DNA of 64,000 nt from Acanthosepion esculentum (GCA_964036315.1 OZ038500.1:58928446-58992445); one strand, 5' to 3'. Counted from the first letter of the stretch, positions 19,571 to 30,780 are shown. Program-made: numbers and translations. The notes: a model not told the origin generated them from the letters alone.

Positions 19571-20117
19571 ATATTATATTCTGTCGTAAATATTTTCTGG
19601 TTTCGTCCATCAAATTCATCCTTCCAAAAAAGTAATTATATTTGCAATGACCTGTTGTCGCTTAATAGGCATCTCTTCGACATCTTTTGAGTAAACGTTC
19701 GCAGGTTTTCGTTTAGAAATTTAAATTTTTCCTACTTGTTTCATTTTGGCATATTAGTTGTTATTAATTAATGTTTAAATACAGGAAACCTTTTTCTCAT
19801 GGTTAATATTTTACTCATTTTATTTCCCTGTCTCTTCAGGATGCAAGCGATCACGGCTCTCTGCAGTTTTCCTTTATTTTAATACATGTGTATTTCCCTG
19901 GATTCTTCCGAAAGATAATGGAGTGATAACCATTGTCTTGTCCATGGTCTTGAATTGGGAGTAGCCTTTCCCCTAAACTGGTTGACAGCCACGACTAACG
20001 AACCAAGTCATAAATAGGAGGAAGGACAAGAAGAAGTGGATTTGTACCTTTTGCAAAGGCTTAGTGCGAAAATAAACGCAACTGTCTAGGTCGGAATTTG
20101 AACATTGATACGTCGAC
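19571..20117. other. Unexplained stretch
   Basis: No gene or named repeat recognised. It may include the upstream part of the adjacent minus-strand LINE. Confidence 0.4.
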
Positions 20118-20345
20118 TCCACTAATCTATATCTATAATTCTCAAAATGGGTGTGTGTATGTATGTGTGTGTGTATGTGTGTGATCGGATACTGTTTATG
20201 CTTTTCCACAGTTTTTATCCGATTTCGATGAATCTTTTTGTTTGATACATAATTCTTCAGTGTCGGTTTTGAGTCCAAATTGTCTGGAAGAAACTACAAC
20301 ATCAAGGGTGAAAAATCGAAAAAAAACTGATTTTTTTACACATTG
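20118..20345 (+). mobile_element. Helentron/Helitron-like terminal segment
   Basis: TCTATAATTCTCAAAATGG, a GT-rich microsatellite and then TTTTATCCGATTTCGATGAA, TCTTTTTGTTTGATACATAA. Such ends (ATATAATTCTC..., (TG)n, CCGATTTCGATGAAA) recur in invertebrate Helitron-like elements as I recall them. The CGATTTCGATG word is also present, reversed, near 42.82 kb. No Rep/helicase coding sequence follows. Confidence 0.4.
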
Positions 20346-21410
20346 TGCAAAAATCAAAGGCAAAATTTAATGTCGGTGAAAAACAACGTACAATCAATTT
20401 AGTTGAAATCTAACGCAAAAGATTATCAGAATTCTAAAACAAAAATTATTACGAATAAAAATTATCGCATATTATTATTATGACGGTCCATAGAAGAGGC
20501 TCCTTCCTTGCAAGATTTAGAACGCAAAAACGGCCCTTTTCAGGACCACCCCTCATTCACATTGTTAATTCCCATTTCGGGATGTGCCTCAGTTGCACCC
20601 AAATGTTGTTACTAATATTGATTTTCGGGTGAGCTTACTTTAAACTTAAACCGCTTCAACTGAACGGCAAAAATTGCCAGTAATGAAAGACCAGGTCGAA
20701 GACGGGTTATACTGCTAATAGTAAGTAAATACCACTTACGGATATTTAGAGATTTCTTTTGTAGCTTCGAATGTATTCTATTGCATATCTTCAACATATT
20801 TGTAGATGCAGAGGTAGGGTATTTCCAAAATAGCGCCAGTAGTTTATTTTCGCACCCAGGTATGGCAACGAGATTTGATATGCTTATTTTCAAGGAAGGA
20901 TAATTCTCCTACTCTACCTTGCGACATATTACATGATTTTATTTATTACCAAATGTTCACTAAGGAACCAATCAACGTAGGTGCTTATTGAATTCATTTA
21001 TTTTGTATGGGTCCAAAAAACCAGGTAGGAATTACAGGTTATGAGCATATGTAGTATAGATCACGTTTCGAACTAGACCTGAAGACGTTAGTATTCTAGC
21101 GATTGAAGAAGCACATTTTCGGGGGAGTCTCCCCCACCCCACGAAACTAGCCATCTTAATGGAACTTCTTACAAATGAAATACGAAGACATTATGGCGGA
21201 TTCGACTTTTGCATGTGGCATGCGCGATCTTAGCAGTAAATGTCTGAACTGGTGGAACTAAATGTTAAAAGTAATAAAATGTCGCTGCCGACACTTGAGT
21301 TTGAACATAGATCGACGGTGAGCAAACACAGGCGATCCCATTATTGAATTAAGTAGACCACGTGACCATAGAGGAAAGTAGACCATATGTAGGAAGTAGC
21401 TGACAACTAA
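20346..21410. other. Unexplained stretch
   Basis: A 93-codon minus-strand frame at 20612-20893 has balanced composition but no recognisable motif. No repeat family is identified otherwise. Confidence 0.4.
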
Positions 21411-21411
21411 C

Positions 21412-21490
21412 GATCGCTATTTCTAGTCTATCCTCTATTACTATTCGGATCGTTATTTCTAGTCTATCCTCTCTTACTATTCGGACCGCT
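21412..21490. repeat. 36-bp tandem repeat, two units plus a partial
   Basis: Units 21412-21447 and 21448-21483 (GATCGCTATTTCTAGTCTAT...ACTATTCG) differ at two or three positions, and a third starts at 21484. A second short duplication (TTCGTTGACATTACAAAA) lies at 21685-21740. Confidence 0.85.
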
Positions 21491-21894
21491 ATTCTCCACT
21501 ATACTATTTCTATATTCAGATCACTATACGGGTTACTTGTCGAGCGAGTATTATCGAGCAAGTACTATTAGTGAGAGATTATTCGAAGGCGTCTGACACC
21601 AGTATTGTTCAACTGCGTATTATAGTTGAAGCAATGATTACAAAGTCTCTACTACAACGAGCATTACGAAAGTGACAACGATTATTCGTTGACATTACAA
21701 AAGTGGCAACAAGTGTTCGTTGACATCACAAAACTACGGAATATGTCTCGTCTGAAGATTTGCCATGTAAATAGCGACAGGCTAGCGACGTTTCGTCTGT
21801 GTGAAAATAATTAATTGGCTACAAGTCCTATGAACACCTTTGAACTCTACCACGGTCAGAAATTGAGGGTTGTGTAGCTCCAACTAATTTAATT

Positions 21895-22175
21895 TTAGTA
21901 AACGTAGATAGCAGTTGCATGTATCACATTGACGAATGTAAACCCTATTGGAGACCAGAGTAAGGCCAGAACTTTAAATGTTGATTCCCGCTTGGTTTGT
22001 TGGCGCCAGCAGGACCTTGTGATAACTGATTTGACTTTTTGTAATATCCTAAGACGGCAAACATTAAAAAGATAGTGGGGATTGAGACACGAAGAACATC
22101 TTGAAGCTTCCATGATTTAGTCTGGATATTAAACCAAAATGATTCACAGAAAGACACACAGACGAGAAACCCTCA
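21895..22175 (-). repeat. Dispersed repeat E, copy 1
   Basis: GTAGATAGCAGTTGCAT, AGAGTAAGGCCAGAACTTTA and GCAGGACCTTGTGATAACTG recur in the same order at 23.13-23.40 kb. The family is not identified. Confidence 0.5.
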
Positions 22176-22199
22176 TAAAAAATCAAAACACCTAACGTA

Positions 22200-22944
22200 A
22201 AGCCGATTCCTTATCTGAGAGTCAATCATTATTGCTGTTCTTTCTCGTAACATTCCCCCCCCCCAAAAAAAAATAACACTGTCATTAAATTAGTTCCTTT
22301 ACTTTTGATCCTTTCAGCACAGACAAAATGGCAGTCGTAATAATAAGTAATAAATTTGTAGTCGTTTAAAGAGGCCTGATTTTCTTCAAGTCCGGGCGGC
22401 AAAATATCGGAAAACGGATTAAGTTTTTGATCTTGGCAAATCTAGTTAAGTCCTTGTACAACACAACCTAATTTTCTCAAAAGTCTTCCAAGAAAATAAC
22501 AATGACAGCAATGTCGGTATTTTTCGGAAAGACGTTCCTGTCATAGACGTTTTGATATACATTATTTAAGCATTTGTTTTTCTATTTCAACGTTTCTTCC
22601 TTTTCTTAATTTCATCTCTATTTTTCCATCCTTCACATTCTAGTGTTTCTCTGTTTGCAGTCTAGCATCTCCTACATTTGCTTCTTCTTTGCAAATCACA
22701 TTCGTTCTTTTTTCAGATTTACCGGCTGCTTCTTGTTGGTCCAGTCCCATTTTTCCCTTCTCATTTTTATTCTTTCTTATGCCATTTCTTTATTTCTTTA
22801 TTTACCAAGACCTCCTCACAAGGCGGGATGTGGGCCAAGGCCGTTTTTAATGTGGGGCGTTTACGAGCCTGTAGTCTCGGGCAAAATTTCCCCGTAGACC
22901 CCGTGATCGGGTTTGCCTACCTCCACAGACGCTATTCCTGTCTC
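22200..22944. other. Unexplained pyrimidine-rich stretch
   Basis: T/C-rich DNA on the plus strand gives overlapping Phe/Ser/Leu frames at 22643-22971 that are not considered coding. GTAGACCCCGTGATCGGGTTT near 22893 is echoed weakly at 35.54 kb. Confidence 0.4.
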
Positions 22945-23030
22945 TTAAATGATTTTCTAAGCGTAGCTTAGATATGACACAAGGCAGAAAGTGTGGAGCA
23001 CTCAGTGAGGATCAAATTCATTAATCTTCC
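22945..23030 (-). mobile_element. SINE O4 fragment
   Basis: AATGATTTTCTAAGCGTAGC, TTAGATATGACACAAGGC and CACTCAGTGAGGATCAAATTC match the O4 tail and B-box region. Confidence 0.6.
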
Positions 23031-23039
23031 TTGTTGTTC

Positions 23040-23092
23040 CTTCTTCTTCTTCTTCTTTTTCTTCTTTTTTTTTCTTCTTCTTCTTCTATCTT
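23040..23092. repeat. (TTC)n microsatellite
   Basis: TTC/TTTC units. Confidence 0.95.
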
Positions 23093-23129
23093 TTTTCGAC
23101 TCTCCTATGAACGCATTTGCCATTGTAGG

Positions 23130-23400
23130 CTGGCAAGCAAATATTGTGTAGCTCCATCTTAGTAAATGTTGATAACAGTTGCATATCTCGCATTGTAAAC
23201 AATATTGCATATCTCGAATTTAAGCCGTATTGGGGCTCAGATTAAGGCCAGAATTTTGAATCTTCATTTTTGCTTAGTTTGATTGAGCCAGGAGGACTTT
23301 CCGTTAACTGATTTGACTCGACTGTAAACCATAGTGGAGCCCAGATTAAGGCCAGAATTTCGATTTTCAAGGCTGGAAAATTTTCCCACTTAGTATTTGG
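23130..23400 (-). repeat. Dispersed repeat E, copy 2
   Basis: Matches 21.9 kb. An internal segment (GATTAAGGCCAGAATTT) is duplicated within this copy. Confidence 0.5.
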
Positions 23401-23404
23401 ATTT

Positions 23405-23507
23405 ACTTCTCGTCTTTCTCTTTCTTTTTTATACTCTTCTTTCACAGTACTTCTTCTTCTACTCCTCTTCATTCTCTTTCTTTACTCTTCTTCTTCTTCT
23501 TCTTCTT

Positions 23508-23576
<69 letters not shown>

Positions 23577-23790
23577 TCAATTTCTTTCTACTCTCCCCCT
23601 TTTACCAATTTCCTCCCACATTTTCCTTTTCTTGACTCATACTATTACTCCTCTTTTCGCTTCTGACTCTTTCCTCCACCTATTTCCCTCCATCTTCCTG
23701 TTTCCTCCCTCATCCCTCCAGATCTTAAATTCTCTTTTCTCGGCTTGCCTTCCCTTTTACAATTCCCTTTCCTTCTCTCGATTTTCAAAG
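23405..23790. repeat. Long polypyrimidine tract with (TTC)n and (TTA)n
   Basis: About 390 bases are almost all T and C on the plus strand, broken only by a (TTA)n core at 23538-23576 that follows (TTC)n at 23487-23537. It yields a poly-Leu/Ile frame that is not a gene. Confidence 0.9.
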
Positions 23791-24059
23791 CTACGTTCGT
23801 AACCCCCCTCCTTGTACCACAGGCGGAATACAATCTTTCAACCAAATATTTAAGCCTAGTATCGGCATAATTTAAATTGGATAAATATATGCATTTCTCT
23901 CACGGCCAGGGAGGTTGGTTACCTTAATTGGTATGATCTGGAGAAATAGTGGTTTTCTTTGAACCCCACACATTTATTAATCGTATATTATTATTACAAA
24001 CTCTAATATTAAAAGCGGTGTTTCCCATCAGATAACATAAGTAAAGGAATTACGAAATT

Positions 24060-25480
24060 TAATCATTTCACCCCGACAAAGGCGATAAAGCCACTAAGAC
24101 GCAAGTTGTTAGTGACTGTGAAAGTGTTGTAGAGTTATTTCCTCAGTGGAAACTCTATTTGGACAAAATTCGGTCCTAAATAATATCAACGTACAAAAAC
24201 GTTAGGAACTTGTTATAATAAGTATTACGCAGAGTAATCTAGTGGTGGTAGCTGACTCCTTTCGTATTCGACTCCCGTCAACCCTCAGTGACTCCTACTT
24301 ATATTAGACGGGAGAGTCTATTATCTATAGACTAGGTGTCTTTCACCATAACAGAAAGAATCCGAGAAAAGATACATTTAATAGGGAGAGAGGCGAATAA
24401 AAGAACAGGATTTAAAGAGAAAGATGATGATGACTGACATTGCATTTAGATTTATGGAGAGCAAATTTGACTCGAAAACAAGAAGCCGGAAGAGAGTTCC
24501 ACAAATGAGAATTTTGAGAGAAGCAACTTATAAAACATAAAACTTATGGTTAATCTAGATATTTCAACTGTAAAAACTTAACTGCTAATCCAGTAATTCG
24601 CTTGAATTTGTAAAGTCGAGGTACCAAAGAGGAAAGCTGATTGGAACAATTATCATGAAAATATTTATAGAAAACTCAAAGATAGGTTACAGCGGTGACA
24701 AAGTAGTGACTGAAGTCGAAATGCCAGGTAAGGACCAAGAACATTGCAGATTCTTCCTTGGATTTTATGAAGAATCTCTAAATACATAGCAGAAGCAGCA
24801 GACCGAATATGACAGCAATATTCAATTCATGGACGAATGATAGACTTATAAAGTGCAACATAGATTCTGTCGAGAAAAATTGTTTAGCGCGACACAGTGA
24901 ACCAACCTTCCTTGTATCAGACTTAGTTGATTCAATATGATCGTTCCACTTCAAGCTAGCTCGGATCGTTAGCCCCAGAAGGTGAAATGATTCATTCTCC
25001 TCGAGGTTAGCATCAGCCATACTAACTTTCTTTCAGATCTGATTGTGTTTGATAAAATCAGATTTAGTGTAATATTGTCGCCTGTCAACAAATGAAAACA
25101 GGAGATTTAATCCCTCATAAATATATGACGTATGTTTTCCCTCTTTATTAACTTGTTAAAGCTAGATCAAAGGAGAGATCAGCTGCAAAAGTTCGTTCAC
25201 CTTTATTTTGGGAGTTGCTTCCCGAAACATCTGCATAGATAGATACAATGAACCGAGAATTTTTCTAAGCAAACTAATAAGCAGAGAGAAGATAGGACCG
25301 AGGATTCTGCATTTGAAAAGGCCAGCGTTTATCTCATGCGCTTCCCTAAACTGACCATTCAAAATGATTTCTATGAAGTTATCTGAGAGAAAGCACTTGA
25401 TAACTGCGGTGACTATTTCAGAAATGCTAGAGTTGAAGAGCTTTTGTAGCAACCGCCTGTTCTTGAAAACAGGGTGACTT
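24060..25480 (-). pseudogene. LINE-A reverse transcriptase relic, longest copy
   Basis: The minus strand, right to left, gives SISEIVTAVIKCFLSDNFIE and ILNGQFREAHEINAG (25.2-25.45 kb), then a decayed ILGPIFSLLI block, i.e. RT motifs around the GS.LGP..F.L.IND box. Next come ENESFHLLGLTIRASLKWND (24.9-25.0 kb), RKVGSLCRAKQFF and the YC..IW block. The 3' end near 24070 has AAGGCGATAAAGCCACTAAG. Part of the palm, including the catalytic YADD, is damaged or lost between 25.05 and 25.25 kb. It is clearly a non-LTR retrotransposon, probably jockey/CR1-like. Confidence 0.8.
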
Positions 25481-25484
25481 TCAC

Positions 25485-25925
25485 CAAAATCAGTAACACA
25501 ACTTTGCCATTATTGGAAACCATTCATTTCGCAGCTGTCTGTATTGAAGTTAACACCGTGTTTTTATAAAAGGATTATTTATGCCGGATTTTTTTAAAAA
25601 TTTAATCAATATCTAATTTTACAATGTGGATTAATGGGTTAAGGTAGGCCAAATGCGAGTGAATAAGATAGGAAGATTGTGCTGCGCCAATCTTTCACTT
25701 TGGGTTTTTTGCTTTTGAAAGTCAGCTTTCGATATTATGCTTTTTTTCATTAGTACAAATAGCTGCGAACAGTGAAAAGCAAATTAAATGATTGACTATT
25801 TTTTCCGGATGATCAACCATTTGATAGTCGAAGAATATTTTACATTGTAAGAATAATCCTATTTTGCGAAAGAATATTGCGTTAGGAATTGAGAATAACA
25901 ATGACATTTCAAGATACAATTCCGA
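25485..25925. other. Unexplained stretch
   Basis: Could hold further decayed LINE-A sequence upstream of the RT block, but nothing is readable. Confidence 0.35.
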
Positions 25926-26035
25926 CTATTTAACGCATAAATGGGGTGGGGGTGGATTCACACCTTTTCAAATGATATTTGCGTGTAAATGAATGACTAG
26001 AATTCGAACGCGGCTCCTTGTTATCTCATTACAGG
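25926..26035 (-). mobile_element. SINE O1 fragment
   Basis: The minus strand has a GAGCCGCGTTCGAATTCTAG B-box region and a TTACACGCAAATATC body, matching O1 in order but decayed. Confidence 0.5.
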
Positions 26036-26107
26036 TGTGGTAGAAAGCGGAAGAAATATTGCGCTGCACAAATATTAGAAATGTGAATGGCTCGACTATT
26101 GGAATCT

Positions 26108-26668
26108 GTTTATATTTCTGAGATGACGTATTATGTACACTATTTACATTATTCGTACTATTGTCCTCATCTTTGTCGCCATATTTATTACAAGGTTTCG
26201 GCCGTTGTACGCTCCGGCCTTCTTCAGGTGGTTGGAATATCGAACTGAACCCTTTATTTCGCGCACTGAGGTAGACTGTTCTAGTTCCACGTGCCATGTT
26301 TAATGGACATCAGTTGACAGATATCTCCTGCTAATTCCTCTCTCCAAGTTCTCCACTGCCTTAACCGGGTATTGAACTCACACTCTTTGAGTTCTATCAC
26401 TGGATCTAACTAACGCCTTTATCCACTATGCCATGTGTCCTCAAGGATCCAGTGACAGGACCCAAAGAGTGTGAGTTCAATTTCCCGGTTAAGGCAGTAG
26501 GGAACTTGGAGAGGGGAATTAACAGGCGATAACTGACAACTGATATCCATTAAACATGGCACGTGGAACTAGAACATTCTACCTCAGTGAGCGAAATAAA
26601 GGGTTCAGTTCGACTTTCCAACCACCTGAAGAAGGCCGGAGCGTACAGCGGCCGAAACGTTGTAATAA
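26108..26668. mobile_element. Head-to-head pair of SINE O2 forming a giant inverted repeat
   Basis: A minus copy (about 26108-26440) and a plus copy (about 26446-26668) are reverse complements for roughly 215-220 bases. Outward from the centre each has GGATCCAGTGA...AGAGTGTGAGTTCAAT (B-box-like, with the A-box-like TGGCATAGTGGATAAAGG in the left copy), CCCGGTTAAGGCAGT, AACTTGGAGAGG, CATGGCACGTGGAACTAGAA, AAATAAAGGGTTCAGTTCGA, then CTGAAGA, a GGCCG/CGGCC hairpin, GAAAC and TTGTAATAAAT. The frames on it are not coding. Confidence 0.85.
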
Positions 26669-26689
26669 ATAATCGCCTATTGGAACATT

Positions 26690-27682
26690 AACATTTAAAA
26701 TGGTGCCTTTCATCTCAGATCGAAAGCTGACCAATAGGAAAGATGGGAAGTAAACAACTGTCTAACTTTCCTAAGCAGTTCTCCATTTTGTTCGTTTCTT
26801 CGTCAGTCAGCCTTTTGACACGAAATGAAAACCACCGTGAAGTAACTTACTCTTGGTTCAGCTTCTGTGATAAGCAGTCAATTTCCGATCTTGGGCATCT
26901 CTTGCTAGTCGTTAATATTCAAGGCACGATTGGAGCACGTAAGCAAAGAAGCGGCGAAGCAGTGTATTTTTTATTTTATTTACGTTCCGTTCCGTTTCAC
27001 TGTCAAGTTGACTTGGAACTACAAGATATGATCATCGGATCTTCATTAATTATTTCAGGAAGATAGCGCCAGTCGATATTTCGAACGATGTGAAATGAAA
27101 CACGATGAAGTTGGCATACCTTTCAGATATAGTGGTTAATGCTTTTTGGCGCCATTTTTTTTCCATTTATGATGGATGCTAAAAGGTTTAAAAGAACCAA
27201 AGAGAAAGAGATTTTGTTTATTTCATTAACATTTTCAATTTTACTTAATTCAAATATCATAGCCCAATTTCGTCATCTACTCTTTGCTGAATACTTGCTT
27301 ATTATTAATATATTTCCGCAGTAAATGTTTTACATATAATAATTCCTGACCATTGACAATCCCACCCTTCAGTCAGTTATATGCCATGCGTGATACATTG
27401 ATACGCATTTTTTTTCTAAAAAAAAAAATAAGCAAAATTACGGTTGCGTATTATGCACAGCTACAAAAAATATTCTTCCCCACATATCCCCATAAACTGT
27501 GTCGCTTATTCTGTAACCTTTTCAGGTGATTCTTGAGCATTATATTGAGTGAAAATCATTGTAAAAAAAAGTTAATGACCATTGGTTGATACTGTTGGTA
27601 GTTCTGATTAAAGACAACTGAAATTAATATACTAAAATGTGGCCGTCAACAATCAGTAGCGGTAACAAAGAAAACAGCTAAT
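26690..27682. other. Unexplained stretch
   Basis: A 107-codon plus-strand frame (26743-27066) is of ordinary composition but unrecognised. At 27.50-27.58 kb TGAAAATCATTGTAAAAAAA resembles a LINE-B 3' end. Confidence 0.4.
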
Positions 27683-28185
27683 CTATTTAAATTATTCAGA
27701 CTATTGTCTTCATCTTTGTCGCCATATTTATTACAACGTTTCGGCCGTTGTACTCTCCGGCTTTCTTCAGGTGGCTGAAATGTCAAATTGAACTCTTTAT
27801 TTCGCTGACTGGGATAGACTGTTCTAGTTCCACTTGCCATGTTTTTTTAATGGATGCCAGTTATCAGTTATCTCCTGTTAATTCCCCTCTCCAAGTTCTC
27901 AATTCCCTTAACCGGGTATTGAACTCACACTGTTTGGGTCCTGACACTGGATGTAACCAACGCCTCTATCCACTGTGCCATGTGACTTTGAGGACACATG
28001 GCACGTGGAACTAGAACAGTCTACTCCAGTGAACCAAATAAAGGATTCAGTTCGACATTTCAACCACCTGAAGAAAGCCGGAGCGTACAACGGCTGAAAC
28101 GTTGTGATAAATATGGCGACGAAGATGAGAACAGTTGTCCAAATAGTGTAAATAATACCTCATCTCAGAAATATAGACAGAAACA
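27683..28185. mobile_element. SINE O2 minus copy joined to a 5'-truncated plus copy
   Basis: The minus copy (27683-27990) is essentially full length: tRNA-like head CACAGTGGATAGAGGCG and GTGAGTTCAATACCCGG, body, CTGAAGA, an AGCCG/CGGCC hairpin and GAAAC. The plus copy (27996-28185) starts at CATGGCACGTGGAACTAG. Its hairpin is AGCCG/CGGCT, a compensatory change relative to GGCCG/CGGCC at 26.6 kb. Its tail runs to CAGAAATATAGACAG. Confidence 0.8.
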
Positions 28186-28189
28186 GCTG

Positions 28190-28848
28190 AACTGTCTGAA
28201 TGTTTAGGTGCACATCTGAGTTGTGTAACCAATGGTAAACGGAATTACGTCACGAATTAATCATAGTAATGCAATTTCTACACAATGAAAATCCACCAGC
28301 AATTCCGACAATATAAGACTGTTTTTATCTGTTTAAACTAACATTTCGCCGTGGGGGCGCCTCGTTTTCGTTCAACGAGCTTCGCGATCATAAACCGAAA
28401 GAGGCACATAAAAATGAAAGTGATTACTTTCCAGACTCTCATTAATTTTCTTCATTCCTTTAATCTTTTAATTGTGAAGATGACATCGTCCCCAGAACAT
28501 TTCGATCCTGTCACAGCTTGATAGGAATCAAAGAAATCAAAATTAATGATCCAAGCCATTATATGCGAGTTCCTCTTGCTAAATGCAATCATTTATCTGT
28601 ACAATGGCTTCGTGTAATTCAGGAGTTGATTAATCCTTCTTGACACAATTCACGGACCTGGCATCACGGCTTCAGCTGCTTTCACACCGCTGTAGGGTAG
28701 CTTCCACTGTGCCTTTTTCTATATACAGTTTTGTCGTAATTTTTCTGATGAGCTTTCCTCTTTGGCACCTCGATCTCATGAACTTACGCGTAGTACTCGA
28801 TTAGCGGGTATGTCTTATCTTTTTACTGCTGAAATTGTTATTTAGTCA
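28190..28848. other. Unexplained stretch
   Basis: No gene or named repeat recognised. Confidence 0.45.
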
Positions 28849-28940
28849 GTCAGTTATGTGCCATGCGTGATACACGCTTAGGCAATCATGTAACTTTCGA
28901 TATATGACTGACGAGGGAGATAATTTTTTTTTCCCGCAGT
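28849..28940. repeat. Short hairpin repeat (copy; another at 31548-31632)
   Basis: CAGTCAGTTATGTGCC, GATACACGCTTAGGC, AATCATG and TCGATATATGACTGAC occur in order. The GTCAGT and ACTGAC ends pair. Copies at 31.55 kb and fragments at 9.65 and 27.37 kb indicate a small dispersed MITE-like repeat. Confidence 0.55.
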
Positions 28941-28954
28941 AGGTTGCAATTTCT

Positions 28955-29075
28955 TTCTGCGGTAGACGAGTTGCTATCCAAGGCTATAGAACCCGGTCTG
29001 TCCTGCTATTTACGCACCCAGTCAGTTACATGCACCTACGCGCTAATACCCTTGGGAAAGGTATGGCTCCTCTTA
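28955..29075. mobile_element. Chimeric SINE O1 fragment
   Basis: It starts as minus-strand O1 (AAGGCTATAGAACCCGG, TGCTATTTACGC) and then switches to plus-strand O1 (ACGCGCTAATACCCTTGG, AAAGGTATGGCTCC), so two fragments are fused in opposite orientation. Confidence 0.5.
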
Positions 29076-29089
29076 ACCGTAAGTTCTAT

Positions 29090-29620
29090 TCTAATAGTTT
29101 ATTCTTCCGTACCTCTCGCCTGTGTTGTTAGATAGGTTAATCTTTGCTTTTCTATGTCCGTCTTGCATTTTGCGTCCTGTGAGTGTCAAATTCCCCAGCA
29201 GCTGTTTCCTCATTTATGTATCCAACAAATTTCAATATTCTCTTTCTAGTTTTCTTTCCATTTTTCGTAATACTTTCTTGTTACTCACATGTCCACTGCA
29301 TAGTATTCCCAGTATCCTTATGCAGAACGACTTTTCTATTGTTTTAACTCTTCTTCATCTCTCAGAATATTGCTAAGTATTCATTGGCATATAGCAGGAC
29401 AGATCTTACATACGAGAGTAATTTTTGTCTTTGTTTCCAACGAAATTTTCCTGTTTCTTAATACTTTGCATTGCTTTTGGAAGGCATATTTTAATATTCG
29501 AATGTGCCTTCGGAATTTGGTTTTCACCTTCGTTGTTAGTAACTAAACAGACCGTGAGACTACGGTCATTGGTAGTAATATTATTATGTAGAATTTGTAT
29601 CATATAAAACATTATCAGTC
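29090..29620 (-). pseudogene. LINE-C reverse transcriptase C-terminal relic
   Basis: Minus-strand frames show NNEGENQIPKAHSNIK and KAMQSIKKQENFVGNK, corresponding to the region before the LLNCYV.S block in LINE-C at 11.5 and 19.1 kb, then decayed RR.LR and ..LE..G. blocks. The plus-strand DNA closely parallels 19.14-19.57 kb (TTTTGGAAGGCATATTTTA, GTGCCTTCGGAATTTGG). Many stops. Confidence 0.65.
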
Positions 29621-29779
29621 ATTATTAATTTTTAACTAGTAGGTCATTCATTTTATTTTCAGTTGTCTTTCATCGCAACTAATCAAACCGTCAGTTCACA
29701 GACATTAGTACTAATTTATCTTGACTTTAATTGCATAAAAATAAAACAGATGACTAATAGTGTTATAATCTTGTATTTT

Positions 29780-30310
29780 ATTTTTGATGAAGAATGGCCA
29801 ACCATTATGAAACTTTACCTGACACGTGTCGTCCTGGGTATGACGATAAACTACATCCAAGAGCAAGGCCTCTGATCAGGAGGTTTTAAGGAGCGTGAAA
29901 CGACCTCTTAATTGCTGGCGTTCCCAGCAGATTAAATAAAGGCTTCAGTTTAATATTCCCTGTAGGTTACCCAGATCGATATATAACTAAGGAAGGAGCC
30001 AGAACTGTTTACCCCGTAGACTATATAAAGCGTACAGTTCAGAATTCCCTGTAGGTTGTCCACATCGATATACATTGATATAACTTTCTGAGCAGTTAAC
30101 CACAAACACCTGTTAGAGTCCCACCTTCGAGCAAATAGTTAACCCCCCAAACTGATGTGAAAACTTGATGAATGTGTAAAAATAGGTTTTTAATACCAGC
30201 AATATATTTTTTGAAAAAAAATTACTAGCAATGCATTTTTAGAAAAAATATTACCAGCAATAAAAATCTTGTCGGAATTAAATAACCCATTGAGGTTGAT
30301 ATGCCGTAAA
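29780..30310 (+). mobile_element. Dispersed repeat C (possible pseudo-LTR element)
   Basis: GGGTATGACGATAAACTACAT, GCCTCTGATCAGGAG, GGAGCGTG, CCTGTTAGAGTCCCACC, AATAGTTAACCCCCCAAA and TAATACCAGCAATATATTTT recur at 44.84-45.13 kb (minus) and in part at 49.90-50.05 kb (minus). The segment 29935-30080 also duplicates AATTCCCTGTAGGTTGTCCA units seen at 31.1-31.26 kb. Confidence 0.5.
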
Positions 30311-30402
30311 ACAAACCAAACCAAACAAAAACCTGACACGTGTTTCATAAGTCAGAACGCCCGTCTATAGGCATTAGTAGTAATGTTAATTACACTATTT
30401 AC

Positions 30403-30780
30403 ATTCGGACTATTGTCCTCATCGTTGTTGTTGCTATCGCAATGTTTCGGACTATTCTGCTCATCTTCATTGTTGCTATCTCAATGTTTCGGACTATTCT
30501 TCTCATCTTCATTGTTGTTATCGCAATGTTTCGGACTATTCTTCTCATCTTCATTGTTGCTATCTCAATGTTTCGGACTATTCTTCTCATCTTCATTGTT
30601 GCTATCGCAATGTTTTGGACTATTCTTATCATCTTCATTGTTGCTATCGCAATGTTTCGGACTATTCTACTCATCTTCATTGTTGCTATCGCAATTTTTG
30701 GGACTATTCTTGTCATCTTCATTGTTGCTATCGCAATGTTTCGGACTATTCTTCTCATCTTCATTGTTGCTATTGCAATG
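30403..30780. repeat. 42-bp minisatellite, nine units
   Basis: Nine units of exactly 42 bases (TTTCGGACTATTCT-CTCATCTTCATTGTTGCTATCGCAATG type) differ at a few positions each. The unit equals the tail of SINE O2 on the minus strand and ends where the O2 remnant (TTTCGGCCGTTATATCCTCC) continues. Because 42 is a multiple of three and no unit has a stop in several frames, it yields repetitive frames of 121-162 codons, not considered genes. Confidence 0.95.

Noticed and set aside
20612..20893. 93-codon minus-strand gene
   Set aside because: No motif, no regulatory context and no sign of codon bias distinct from noncoding DNA.
23397..23666. Poly-Leu/Ile membrane-like ORF
   Set aside because: Translation of (TTC)n and (TTA)n.
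26195..26668. SINE O2 called as an active hammerhead ribozyme
   Set aside because: The core resembles a hammerhead and covaries, but stem I cannot be paired convincingly, so it is reported only as a hairpin motif.
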